Shown here one piece after another: positions 7,355-15,617 of a DNA stretch of 39,011 nucleotides. A program made the position numbers and the translations under genes. The stretch's first letter is position 1. Every line of letters starts with the position of its first letter. Source of the DNA: Candidatus Kaiserbacteria bacterium (lineage in GTDB: Bacteria; Patescibacteriota; Minisyncoccia; Phycocordibacterales; UBA918); assembly GCA_016204695.1 (NCBI GenBank), contig JACQKD010000011.1, forward strand, positions 1 to 39,011, written 5' to 3'. The notes beneath the pieces are model-generated. The model saw only the letters and a program-made list of their open reading frames with translations. It was not told where the DNA came from and did not search any database.

Positions 7355-9811
7355 ATGCCATCGCCTGAACATTTTTCCGATGATCCGATCGCGATGCGTC
7401 TGATCACCATTGCGCAATACGTCCTCGTTGTCGTATTCGGTTTACTGCCGATTTTCTTCATTCCTTCGCTTGCGGCGCCATTCGCCTATTCGAAAGTGCT
7501 CTTCGCGGTTGCGGGGGTGTTTCTTGCCATTATTCTCTACGGTTTCGCTCTTCTTCGCGGGGGGGCGTTTCGCGTACAACTTTTATGGGCCCCCATTGTT
7601 TTGTGGATCATCGCGCTCATCGCGCTGGTTTCCGCGCTGTTGTCGGGCGACTTCCGCGACGCGCTTATCGGCGAAACGTTTGAGGTGCACTCCGCGCTCT
7701 TTGTGGTACTGCTTGCACTCGTGGCATCCGCGTGGACGATATTGGGGACCAACAAGACCGCCATCATGCGCCTGTTTATATTCCTTTCGGGAAGCACGGT
7801 CGCACTCTCTCTCTTCCATATCCTTCGTCTCCTCTTCGGTGCCGACTTCCTTTCACTCGGGTTGTTTGCCGGCGATCCGACCCTCTCTCCGTTCGGGGGT
7901 TGGAATGATCTCGCCATTTTCTTCGGCCTTGCAATCATGCTTTCGCTTGTGGCCCTTGAGCAGTTGCGTCTGACGCGGCTCGGACAGATCCTGTTCGGAT
8001 TTGTCGTGATTGTCGCTCTTGTCATGCTCGCTTTGATCAACTTCTTTGCCGTGTGGATCGTACTCGGTCTCGTGAGTCTGGTGCTCCTTATCTACGGACT
8101 GACCAAGGACCGGTTCGTGGACAAAACCGTACTTGCCGCACAAAAGCAGTCTCTCTCAACCGTCTCTCTCATTGTCTCACTGGTGGTTCTTGTCGCTTCG
8201 GTGGTGTTTATTCTCGGCGGAAGTGTGGTAGGTAACGCGATTGGTCGTGCGACCAACATTTCGTATCTTGAAGTTCGCCCCTCCTTCCGGGCAACGACCG
8301 ATATTACCCGAAACGTATACAATTCCGACGCGCTCTTCGGTGTCGGGCCGAATCGTTTCGTTGATGCATGGCGTCAATATAAAGACAATTCTATAAACGA
8401 GAGCATTTTCTGGAACACTGACTTCATCGCCGGTTTCGGGTATGTCCCGACCTTCTTCGCGACCATGGGACTTCTGGGGGGGCTTGCATGGATCGCATTC
8501 TTCGCGCTCTTTCTTGTCGCCGGCCTGCGGATGCTTTTGCGTACCACATCGAATGATCGGCTCTGGTACTTTATCGGGACGACATCATTTGTCGGCGGTG
8601 TCTACATCTGGGGCATGACGGTGGTCTACGTGCCGGGTCCGGCGCTCCTGCTCATTGCCGCGCTTTGTACGGGTCTCGTGAGCGCGTCCTACGGCGTGCT
8701 CATGCATACCAAGACGTATGGCATTTCAAGCCAGGGTAGCCGCCAAATGATGTTCCTCTTCATCATCGCCTTTTTGGTGCTTGTCATCGGATCGGTCAGC
8801 AGTGTCTACTTTATCGGGAGGCATTATGCGGGGGTATATACGTTTAACTCAAGTGTTCCGCTCATTGCCGCAGGATCTTCGCTTGATGATATAGAAGCGA
8901 GGACCGTACAGGCGTACATCTTCTCGCGTGATGACGCGTATGCGCGCCGTCTCGCCGAGTACCAGATCGCCCGGATGAACAACCTGCTCAATGTCGCAGA
9001 GCCGACGGAGGAGCAGAAACAGCAGTTCAACAATGCTCTCAACAGCGCGATCAATGCGGCACAGGTGGCTGTTTCCGGGGACCAGAGTGATCCGCGCAAT
9101 GTCAACATTCTCGGTACCGTCTATGCGACATTGGTACCGGCAAAAATCGAAGGAGCGTATGATCGCGCGGTCGAAAGCTTTACCAGAGCGAAAGATCTCG
9201 ATCCGCACAATCCGTTGCGCCTTCTGACTCTTGCGGAACTCTCGCTTGCTTCCGGGAAGAACGATGAGGCGCGGCAATATGCGGAGTCGGCGATCGCCAT
9301 GAAGTCGAATTACAGCGATGCAATCTTCTTTCTTGCGCAACTCGATATTGCCGCCGGCAATACGGATGCGGCGGTTGCCGGCACGCGCGCGGTTACGGTA
9401 CTTGAACCACAAAATCCCGTGCGCTTTTTCCAGCTTGGCGTCCTCTTGCTTTCATCGGGCAAAATGCAGGAGGCGATATCGTCGCTTGGGCAGGCGGTCG
9501 GTCTTGATCAAAATTACGCAAACGCGCGCTTCTACCTTGCACTTGCGTATGACACGGTCGGAGAAAAGAGCAAAGCGCGCGAACAGCTTGATGCCGTTCT
9601 CGCTTCGAATCCCGGCAATGAAATCGTCACGAATCTCCTCGGACGTCTCGACCGTGGGGAACCCCTTCTCCAGACTGCCGCACCGCAGACTACCATTCCG
9701 GAATCGAGCGGAGTGAGCGCACAGGAGGGGGCGGTAACCGCTTCGTCGACGCCGGATACGCCACTTGTCACCCCGGTAAACACCCCGAATACGGGGGAAA
9801 CGGCGCAATAG
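7355..9811 (+). CDS. O-antigen ligase/polymerase-like membrane protein with C-terminal TPRs
   Basis: 818 aa. Residues ~15-490 hold a dozen or so membrane segments with a large loop before position ~370, the plan of the Wzy/WaaL (O-antigen ligase-like) superfamily; FGVGPNRF with downstream Arg residues looks like the family's Wzy_C loop. Residues ~540-770 are tetratricopeptide repeats (AVESFTRAKDLDPHNP, EARQYAESAIAMKSNYSDA, AISSLGQAVGLDQNYANARFYLALAYD), and the tail is Pro/Thr/Ser-rich. Membrane ligase-TPR fusions of this type probably join or polymerise glycans on the outer face, possibly as a glycoprotein or S-layer glycosylation step. An alternative start is ATG 7394. A GGGAGG at ~7324 lies too far upstream to set the start. 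MurJ follows after 76 nt. Confidence 0.8.
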   Translation: MPSPEHFSDDPIAMRLITIAQYVLVVVFGLLPIFFIPSLAAPFAYSKVLFAVAGVFLAIILYGFALLRGGAFRVQLLWAPIVLWIIALIALVSALLSGDFRDALIGETFEVHSALFVVLLALVASAWTILGTNKTAIMRLFIFLSGSTVALSLFHILRLLFGADFLSLGLFAGDPTLSPFGGWNDLAIFFGLAIMLSLVALEQLRLTRLGQILFGFVVIVALVMLALINFFAVWIVLGLVSLVLLIYGLTKDRFVDKTVLAAQKQSLSTVSLIVSLVVLVASVVFILGGSVVGNAIGRATNISYLEVRPSFRATTDITRNVYNSDALFGVGPNRFVDAWRQYKDNSINESIFWNTDFIAGFGYVPTFFATMGLLGGLAWIAFFALFLVAGLRMLLRTTSNDRLWYFIGTTSFVGGVYIWGMTVVYVPGPALLLIAALCTGLVSASYGVLMHTKTYGISSQGSRQMMFLFIIAFLVLVIGSVSSVYFIGRHYAGVYTFNSSVPLIAAGSSLDDIEARTVQAYIFSRDDAYARRLAEYQIARMNNLLNVAEPTEEQKQQFNNALNSAINAAQVAVSGDQSDPRNVNILGTVYATLVPAKIEGAYDRAVESFTRAKDLDPHNPLRLLTLAELSLASGKNDEARQYAESAIAMKSNYSDAIFFLAQLDIAAGNTDAAVAGTRAVTVLEPQNPVRFFQLGVLLLSSGKMQEAISSLGQAVGLDQNYANARFYLALAYDTVGEKSKAREQLDAVLASNPGNEIVTNLLGRLDRGEPLLQTAAPQTTIPESSGVSAQEGAVTASSTPDTPLVTPVNTPNTGETAQ

Positions 9812-9887
9812 AAGATGTACCTGCGAATGCCCGTGGCAGAGTCGTGAGACGTTATCGGCAAACCAATAAACCCAATAAATCAATGCG

Positions 9888-11564
9888 ATGGTGAGAAGAG
9901 TGCTACAGGCAATGTATCGGGAGATACGCGGTCTTCACGAGGCCGCGTATATTCTTGCGCTTTTTGCGCTCGGTTCCCAGCTTCTCGCATTGGTGCGAGA
10001 CAAGTTGCTCGCATACCAATTCGGCGCGAGCGACCTCTCCGACATCTACTGGGCCGCCTTTCGCGTTCCTGACCTTCTCTTTGCGATCTTCGCCTCGGTG
10101 CTTTCGGTGTACGTGCTCATACCTTTTGTCGCCGAACGTATGCTTGAGAGCACAAGTAAGGCGCGCGACCTTCTCTCTGCGGTGTTTACTTGGTTTCTGT
10201 TTGGCTATGGCGCCGCGGCGGCGCTTATCGCGCTGTTTGCGCATACCATCATCGCGATGCTTTTCCCGGGATTTGACGCGGCGGAGCAGACCACGATGGT
10301 ACTCCTTATGCGTGTTCTGCTCTTGCAAGCGTTTTTCCTTTCCCTCTCAAACCTTTTCGGCGTGGTGACACAGCTCCATCGGAAATTTGTCCTCTATGCG
10401 ATAAGTCCGCTCTTGTACAATCTGGGTATCATCCTCGGCATCGTTGTGTTGTATCCGTTGTGGGGACTTTCCGGCATCGCACTCGGCGCCATGCTCGGCG
10501 CGGTTCTTCATCTGGGTATCCAAATACCGTTTGTTATCCACAGCGGTCTTGCACCGAGAGTAGTGTGGCGGGTTGATGTGCGAATGCTCGCGACAATCGC
10601 AAAGAGCTCGCTTCCGCGGGCGCTGGCGCTCACACTCCAGCAGTGCGTTCTTCTCGCCATCACAAGCATCGCGACGCTCATGGCGTCCGGTTCCGTGACG
10701 GTCTTGCAGTACGCGTACAATCTGCAAGCCGTTCCGCTGACCATCATCGGCGTGTCCTATTCGGTAGCGGCTTTTCCCACGCTTGCGCGACTCTATTCCG
10801 AAGGTGATCGAATTACGTTCCTTCAACATGTATATGCCGCACTCCGGCATATCATATTCTGGTCAATACCAATTACTGCGCTCTTTGTCGTTATCCGCGC
10901 CCAACTCGTGCGGGTGATCTATGGCGCCGGGGCATTTGACTGGAGCGATACGCGGCTGACCGCCGCCGTTCTTTCCCTCTTTGTCATCTCACTTGTCGCC
11001 CAATCGGTGCATCTCTTGATCGTTCGTGCGTATTACGCCGCGGGAAATACACGTACGCCGCTCGTGACGACCGCACTTTCTTCGGCGGGCATCGTCTGTG
11101 TCGCATTGCTTCTGCATGTATTCTATGCGCAGACGCCTGCGTTTGCGTTTGTACTCGCGTCGGTGTTTCGTGTGGAGAACGTGCCGGGCACCGAAGTCCT
11201 TGTTTTGCCGCTCGCGTTCTCCGGCATATTTCTTGTGCACAGCGTCATTTTGGTATACCTCTTCATGCGGCATTACGGCCGCGAAGCGCTCGGTGACCTC
11301 GTGCGGGTGCTTTTGCAGTCCTGCGGAGCGGGCATTGCCATCAGCGCAACCGCTTACATCTGCCTCAATATCCTCGTGGACGGATTCCGCACCGACACGG
11401 TCATGGGAGTTTTTCTGCAAGGGTTTATCGCCGGTACCATAGCACTTTTTGCCGGTGCACTGTTTCTCTTTGGTGTCGACAACCGGGAATCCAAGGAAAT
11501 CTGGCGGTCGTTCCATCGCCGTTTTTGGAAGGTGAGCCCCATTGTCCCGCAAGAGAAGGAGTAA
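9888..11564 (+). CDS. murJ: lipid II flippase MurJ
   Basis: 558 aa, about 14 membrane segments, MVIN/MurJ family, which moves lipid II across the cytoplasmic membrane for peptidoglycan synthesis. The N-terminus is typical (LLALVRDKLLAYQFGASDLSDIYWAAFRVPDLLF), with the conserved charged residues of the central cavity (RDK, D in SDIYWAAFRVPD) and the later RAYYAAGNTRTPL motif. ATG 9912 is an alternative start that would drop eight residues. It is followed by a Tat-type exported protein whose ATG lies 8 nt past the stop. Its place after a Wzy-like gene suggests an envelope cluster. Confidence 0.92.
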   Translation: MVRRVLQAMYREIRGLHEAAYILALFALGSQLLALVRDKLLAYQFGASDLSDIYWAAFRVPDLLFAIFASVLSVYVLIPFVAERMLESTSKARDLLSAVFTWFLFGYGAAAALIALFAHTIIAMLFPGFDAAEQTTMVLLMRVLLLQAFFLSLSNLFGVVTQLHRKFVLYAISPLLYNLGIILGIVVLYPLWGLSGIALGAMLGAVLHLGIQIPFVIHSGLAPRVVWRVDVRMLATIAKSSLPRALALTLQQCVLLAITSIATLMASGSVTVLQYAYNLQAVPLTIIGVSYSVAAFPTLARLYSEGDRITFLQHVYAALRHIIFWSIPITALFVVIRAQLVRVIYGAGAFDWSDTRLTAAVLSLFVISLVAQSVHLLIVRAYYAAGNTRTPLVTTALSSAGIVCVALLLHVFYAQTPAFAFVLASVFRVENVPGTEVLVLPLAFSGIFLVHSVILVYLFMRHYGREALGDLVRVLLQSCGAGIAISATAYICLNILVDGFRTDTVMGVFLQGFIAGTIALFAGALFLFGVDNRESKEIWRSFHRRFWKVSPIVPQEKE

Positions 11565-11571
11565 TACGTTT

Positions 11572-12681
11572 ATGAGTACCCCGGAAAGTACTGCAAAAGG
11601 CGGATCTAAAGATGTTTTGTCGCGTCGAGAATTTCTGAAAACCGCTGTCAGTGGCGCTGGCGCTACTGTGTTTTTCACAATGGAAGGCAGGCACGTATGG
11701 GCGGCTGAAGTAAAAGAAGGAATGTCATGGATCGAAGGGATTCGAGCATTGCGTAGTATCGTTTTCAAACCGGGAGCAGTCGAAGAATCCGCAATTTTTA
11801 TAAAAGGGAAGTATGGCGCAGGTCGATGGAGCGTTCCTCAGGAAGGAAAGCAAGGCAACGTAGACATTGTATACGAAGATCTTGGCGAAGTGGCGGAGAT
11901 GGTACGGAAAAACGAGCTTGAGGAAATTATGATCGCACATGTGCATGTACTTGATGGTGTTTCTCGCGGATATACTATGACAAAAGAAATCGAATCCCAG
12001 ATGCAAGTCGGGACACAGACGCGCCTCGTCTTACCACCGAGTTATCACGACGTTGCGATAGCAAGAGCGCGCATGCCTCGTGTCGATGGCGAGGGGCTTG
12101 AAGAAATACCGAGACGGCTACTAAAAGAGGTGGTTGTCGATCCGCGTGGCGTTTGGATCTATCAACATGAGACAGATCCGAATGGCGCCTTCACAAAAGG
12201 GTATGCGGAAGCACTTGCACTAGCCGAACGATTCGCACCAGAGATGGAGGCGTTGTTGGAGAATTTTACGAAGAGTGAACTTCTTGCGTTTCTTGATTTG
12301 AAACGCTATAGAGGGGGTTCTTTAGGCACAGCTGATCCTGGAGATACGCTTTCCCATATACGTATCAAAGCGCAGGTGGCCGCTACATATGCACTTAGAT
12401 CAAATAACCTATCATGGATTGATCTTGAGGACTCCGCTCCGCTCCAACGTTGTCTTGCAAGTGCAAGTGAGGCGACACGGCGGGCATATGACGATTATAT
12501 CGTCTCTCTGAAAGAGTACAGGACAAAAGTCCACAATCTATATGATTCACAGGAGACATTTATCCAAAAGTCGGCGGAGAACACTGTTACGTCGGAAGAT
12601 TACATCGCCTTGAAGAGAGCGTATTACGAGGTCAGCGGTGTTGCCATTGATTTTGTCTCTTACGATGATATAGGCCTTTAG
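11572..12681 (+). CDS. Tat-exported protein of unknown function, possible JAB-like motif
   Basis: 369 aa from ATG 11572, which has GAAGGAG 11 nt upstream; a TTG at 11542 would overlap murJ and hide the signal peptide. The N-terminus is a twin-arginine signal: SRREFLK, a hydrophobic stretch, then a VWA-AE cleavage-like site near residue 45. I recognise no family in the mature part. It contains IAHVHVLDG and, about 30 residues later, LPPSYHDVAIA; an H-x-H followed by S-x-x-D is the metal-binding order of JAB/MPN-type peptidases, but the spacing is long, so this is only a hint. The C-terminal third is helical. It follows MurJ and precedes LepA. Its codon use is more AT-rich than its neighbours, suggesting separate ancestry. 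Confidence 0.65.
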   Translation: MSTPESTAKGGSKDVLSRREFLKTAVSGAGATVFFTMEGRHVWAAEVKEGMSWIEGIRALRSIVFKPGAVEESAIFIKGKYGAGRWSVPQEGKQGNVDIVYEDLGEVAEMVRKNELEEIMIAHVHVLDGVSRGYTMTKEIESQMQVGTQTRLVLPPSYHDVAIARARMPRVDGEGLEEIPRRLLKEVVVDPRGVWIYQHETDPNGAFTKGYAEALALAERFAPEMEALLENFTKSELLAFLDLKRYRGGSLGTADPGDTLSHIRIKAQVAATYALRSNNLSWIDLEDSAPLQRCLASASEATRRAYDDYIVSLKEYRTKVHNLYDSQETFIQKSAENTVTSEDYIALKRAYYEVSGVAIDFVSYDDIGL

Positions 12682-12738
12682 TCATTGTCACTGAACAGTG
12701 CCTTTTATTGATATCTGGCCAAATCATCCGTCTTTCTG

Positions 12739-12744
12739 TACAGT
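12739..12744 (+). promoter_or_regulatory. -10 element TACAGT upstream of lepA
   Basis: TGTACAGT with 7 nt between the box and ATG 12752 suggests a leaderless lepA transcript. No convincing -35. Confidence 0.4.
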
Positions 12745-12751
12745 TGCTCTC

Positions 12752-14749
12752 ATGAAGCAGATCAGGAATTTTTCGATTATTGCGCACATTGACCACGGGA
12801 AGTCGACGCTTGCCGACCGTATGCTTGAGGTGACGGGGACGGTCGAAGCGAGGAAAATGAAAGAGCAAGTGCTCGACTCGATGGAGCTTGAGCGCGAGCG
12901 CGGTATCACCATCAAGATGCAACCCGTCCGGATGATGTATCATCCGGACAATCAAAAAGAGGATGGAGTTTTGTACGAGCTCAATCTCATCGACACGCCA
13001 GGACACATTGATTTTTCATACGAAGTCTCGCGTGCGCTCAAGGCGGTCGAAGGCGTCCTGCTTCTCGTGGACTCGACGCAGGGCGTGCAAGCTCAGACGT
13101 TGACGACGCTCGAGATGGCGCGGAGCGAAGGACTTGCGATTATTCCCGTGCTTACGAAGATAGACATGCCGCACGCTCGCGTATCCGAAGTGACCGCAGA
13201 GATTGTTGCACTACTCGGCTGTTTGCCGGAGGATGTGCGGCTTGTCTCGGGCAAAACAGGGGAGGGTGTGCGGGAATTGCTGGATGCGATTTGTGTGCGC
13301 ATCCCGCCCCCTTACAGGGGCAGTACACCTTGCGGCTCTTTTGTTTCGCAAAGCTCACAAAACAGCTCGCAAGGTCTTGCGGGAGCGTCCCACGCTCCCT
13401 CACCGCGCCCTTCGGGCGCGGCGGCCTTCCGCGGACTCATCTTCGACTTTCAATATTCAAACCACCGCGGGGTGACGGTTTTTTTGCGCGTGTTCGACGG
13501 AAGCGTGAAAAAGGGCGACCATCTCTACTTCCATGCGGCGAAAAAGACATTTCAAGCGCTTGAAGTCGGCATGCTCACGCCTGCGGAGCGGCCGCTCGAC
13601 GCGCTCGTTGCCGGAGAAATCGGCTATATCGTGACCGGCATCAAAGAGCCGGGTATTGCCTCGGTCGGCGATACGCTTCTGAATGAAAAAACGCGCGGCG
13701 AGGCGCTCGCCGGATACTTCGAACCGAAGCCCGTCGTGTGGGCGTCTGTCTTTACAGAAAGTCAGGATGATTTTACGCAACTGCGGCAGTCACTCGACCG
13801 GCTGAAGCTCTCCGATTCGTCGCTTTCGTACGAGGAGGAGTCCTCGGGCATCTTGGGCCGCGGATTCCGGTGCGGCTTCTTGGGCATGTTGCATCTTGAG
13901 ATCGTCACCGAGCGCCTCAAGCGCGAGTTCAACCTCAATCTCATCATTACCGCGCCCTCGATTGCGTACGAAGTGACGTGGGAGACGGGCAAGGAACATG
14001 ACAAAACCGAATTTATCTACGCTCCCTCGCGTTTTCCCGACCACGGCGCTCCGGCATCGATACGCGAGCCGTGGGTGCGCGTACGCATCATTCTGCCGCC
14101 GGAGTATCTCGGGTCCGTCATGACACTTCTCTACGACCATGAAGGCGAAATCGATGACACGGAGGTATTCGGTGAGGAAGCGCGGGGCGCTTCCGCAAGA
14201 CCTTCCGAGGAATTTCTGGAGCGAAGCGAACAGAAATACCCGGAAGGTGTACAGCGCCGGTACGGTGACGGGCGCAATCTTCTCTCGGTCTTGATGCCAC
14301 TTCGCGAGCTCATGCGTAACTTTTTCGACAAGCTCAAAAACGCGACCTCCGGCTACGCGTCCCTCTCATACGAAATGGCGGATATGCGTCCGGCCGAAGT
14401 CGAGCGGCTCGATGTGCTCGTCGCCGAAGAAATCGTGCCGGCGTTTTCGCGCGTGGTGGGCCGCAGACGGGTCGAACTTGAAGCCCAACAGGTGGTGGAG
14501 AAGCTCCACGGCATCTTGCCGCGCCAGCTTTTCACGACCAAGATTCAGGGCAGAGCGATGGGGCGCATTATTTCGTCTCGCACCATTTCTGCGCTCAAAA
14601 AAGATGTCACCGGCTATCTCTACGGCGGCGACATTACGCGCAAGATGAAGCTCCGCGAAAAGCAAAAGAAAGGCAAAAAACGCATGCAAGCGACCGGCAA
14701 GGTGAACATCCCCCCGGAGGTCTTCATGCAAATGGTACGGTCGGAGTGA
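12752..14749 (+). CDS. lepA: elongation factor 4 (LepA) with two in-frame repeat-derived inserts
   Basis: 665 aa against about 600 for the family. LepA is a ribosome-bound GTPase of translation. The G domain is intact: AHIDHGKSTL (P-loop), ERERGITIK (switch I), DTPGH (switch II), TKID. Domain II and the EF4-specific C-terminus (KLHGILPRQLFTTKIQGRAMGRIISSRTISALKKD in parts) are present. Extra residues ~188-224 separate CVRIPPP from FRGLIFDF at the G-domain/domain II joint. Extra residues ~475-498 follow the EGEIDDTEVF stretch in the C-terminal half. Both extras coincide with family A repeat DNA (copy 3 antisense, copy 4 sense) and keep the frame. I chose ATG 12752 because MKQIRNFSIIAHIDHG is the family N-terminus; the frame is open 54 nt upstream. 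Confidence 0.96.
   Translation: MKQIRNFSIIAHIDHGKSTLADRMLEVTGTVEARKMKEQVLDSMELERERGITIKMQPVRMMYHPDNQKEDGVLYELNLIDTPGHIDFSYEVSRALKAVEGVLLLVDSTQGVQAQTLTTLEMARSEGLAIIPVLTKIDMPHARVSEVTAEIVALLGCLPEDVRLVSGKTGEGVRELLDAICVRIPPPYRGSTPCGSFVSQSSQNSSQGLAGASHAPSPRPSGAAAFRGLIFDFQYSNHRGVTVFLRVFDGSVKKGDHLYFHAAKKTFQALEVGMLTPAERPLDALVAGEIGYIVTGIKEPGIASVGDTLLNEKTRGEALAGYFEPKPVVWASVFTESQDDFTQLRQSLDRLKLSDSSLSYEEESSGILGRGFRCGFLGMLHLEIVTERLKREFNLNLIITAPSIAYEVTWETGKEHDKTEFIYAPSRFPDHGAPASIREPWVRVRIILPPEYLGSVMTLLYDHEGEIDDTEVFGEEARGASARPSEEFLERSEQKYPEGVQRRYGDGRNLLSVLMPLRELMRNFFDKLKNATSGYASLSYEMADMRPAEVERLDVLVAEEIVPAFSRVVGRRRVELEAQQVVEKLHGILPRQLFTTKIQGRAMGRIISSRTISALKKDVTGYLYGGDITRKMKLREKQKKGKKRMQATGKVNIPPEVFMQMVRSE
13306..13404 (-). 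repeat. dispersed three-hairpin element, family A copy 3 (inside lepA, antisense)
   Basis: Read on the minus strand: hairpin 1 GGGAGCGT, loop GGG, ACGCTCCC (plus 13381-13399); linker CCGCAAGA; hairpin 2 ACCTTGCG with CGCAAGGT (plus 13327-13334 and 13368-13375), a bulged A, then AGC/GCT and ACAAAA/TTTTGT inside; hairpin 3 GCCCCT, loop GTA, AGGGG. Hairpins 1 and 2 differ from copy 1 by paired changes. It encodes about 37 extra LepA residues. Confidence 0.85.
14171..14265 (+). repeat. dispersed three-hairpin element, family A copy 4 (inside lepA, sense)
   Basis: Hairpin 1 GGAAGCGC, loop GGG, GCGCTTCC (14176-14194); linker CGCAAG; hairpin 2 ACCTTCCG (14200-14207) with CGGAAGGT (14241-14248), a bulged A at 14208, GG/CC and ATTTCTG/CAGAAAT inside. 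The third hairpin is weak (CGCCG, loop GTA, CGGTG) and overlaps codons that look native to LepA, so the true 3' limit may be near 14252. Confidence 0.8.
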
Positions 14750-14845
14750 TGATGGGATTCCGCCCGCACTCCGTCGAGTGTGCCGTTATCGCAGGCGGTG
14801 TACCCGGAGCGGTTCGGATGGTGAGGTGGCAGGCATCCTCCCGGC

Positions 14846-14962
14846 CTATTGGCCGAATAGCGATCCTCCGGAATAGAAAAAGACCATGCTGATGATAATC
14901 ACGACCGAGAGTACGGTCCACACCCACTTGATCACCGCCTTTGTACGCTTGTGGTAGAGCAT
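14846..14962 (-). CDS. 38-aa single-pass membrane protein
   Basis: The short minus-strand ORF reads MLYHKRTKAVIKWVWTVL and then a hydrophobic run VVIIISMVFFYSGGSLFGQ. It has a basic start and one membrane helix (~14-30), positive-inside topology. It is divergent from the FtsL-like gene and shares the 37-nt interval with it. I know no characterised family, but such minimal membrane proteins beside cell-division genes are usual in small genomes. Downstream lies an unassigned stretch (14750-14845) holding only short hairpins such as CACTC/GAGTG near 14770. A chance ORF cannot be ruled out, though composition and topology look real. Confidence 0.55.
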   Translation of the reverse strand: MLYHKRTKAVIKWVWTVLSVVIIISMVFFYSGGSLFGQ

Positions 14963-14963
14963 T

Positions 14964-14992
14964 TTGGGGGATTGCGATTTTGAGCATATAAT
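14964..14992 (+). promoter_or_regulatory. promoter of the FtsL-like gene (leaderless)
   Basis: -35 TTGGGG (14964-14969), 17-nt spacer, consensus -10 TATAAT (14987-14992), then 7 nt to GTG 15000. Transcription should start at the start codon. Confidence 0.65.
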
Positions 14993-14999
14993 ACCACAC

Positions 15000-15398
15000 G
15001 TGTTCGACTTTCACGAAAAGCGGAAGATCAAGAGCTGGCTTTTTTCGAAGCCGATGATCGCGGTATTGTTGATTGCTTCGGCGCTTTTTGCAACGAGCGT
15101 CTATGAGCGCTATAAAAAGGAACGCGAGACGGCCGAAAAACACGCCGAACGGCTCATCGAGCTCGATCGTCTCAAGGCCCATGCCGCCGCGCTTGAGGCG
15201 GACGTCGAATATATGGAGAGCAATCGCGGCATCGAAGAAGAGATTAGAGATCGCTTTGATGCGGTGAAGAAAGGGGAACAGGCGGTGGTCGTGATGAATG
15301 AAGCGCCGGTTACTTCTTCCACCACGTCCGCGGCTCCGGTACTTCCGGAAGTTGTTTCAGCCGAGGGAGCTTTTTCGTGGCTCTTTTTCTGGAGATAA
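15000..15398 (+). CDS. FtsL/DivIC-like septum formation protein
   Basis: 132 aa from GTG 15000. Short cytoplasmic N-terminus (MFDFHEKRKIKSW), one membrane helix (~18-35), then an extracellular coiled coil (~38-80, rich in E, K and R with heptads such as ERLIELDRLKAHAAALEADV) and a low-complexity S/T/A/P tail. This is the plan of DivIC/FtsB/FtsL bitopic division proteins, which assemble in the septal complex. The frame is open to 14964, but the consensus -10 box just before GTG 15000 argues for that start. It is followed by tRNA-Gly. Confidence 0.75.
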   Translation: MFDFHEKRKIKSWLFSKPMIAVLLIASALFATSVYERYKKERETAEKHAERLIELDRLKAHAAALEADVEYMESNRGIEEEIRDRFDAVKKGEQAVVVMNEAPVTSSTTSAAPVLPEVVSAEGAFSWLFFWR

Positions 15399-15420
15399 CA
15401 AAATATACAAGAGACATATT

Positions 15421-15491
15421 GCGGGATTAGTTTAGTGGCAGAATGCGACCTTCCCAAGGTTGAGGCACCGGTCCGATTCCGGTATCCCGCA
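15421..15491 (+). tRNA. tRNA-Gly (anticodon CCC)
   Basis: 71 nt. Acceptor GCGGGAT pairs with ATCCCGC, discriminator A at 15491. Anticodon stem CGACC/GGTTG with loop TTCCCAA gives CCC. T stem ACCGG/CCGGT. CCA is not encoded. The T loop TCCGATT lacks the usual first TTC pattern but the cloverleaf is complete. Confidence 0.95.
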
Positions 15492-15590
15492 CAAAAATAA
15501 GGAGGACAGTGCGGAGCGCTGGACGACTATATTTTTGTAGCGGGATACCGGAATCGGAAACCGGAGGCGGTATACAAGACGAGCGGAACG
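15473..15590 (+). repeat. tRNA-Gly trailer element: inverted copy of the tRNA 3' end plus shared 30-mer
   Basis: The tRNA 3' end CCGATTCCGGTATCCCGC (15473-15490) and the following ACAAAAATA (15491-15499) are repeated inverted at 15530-15557 (TATTTTTGT, one extra A, then the 18-nt tRNA complement). The loop is 30 nt. Three A residues later begins a 30-nt sequence (15561-15590, from CCGGAGGCGG to GAGCGGAACG) that is identical to 20299-20328 behind tRNA-Phe. 15591-15617 shows no further gene. Confidence 0.9.
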
Positions 15591-15617
15591 CGGAGCGTTA
15601 CGCGACTATACACGCAA

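Noticed and set aside
11542-11571. TTG start ten codons upstream for the Tat-exported protein
   Set aside because: It overlaps murJ; the ATG at 11572 has a good ribosome site and starts close to the twin-arginine signal.
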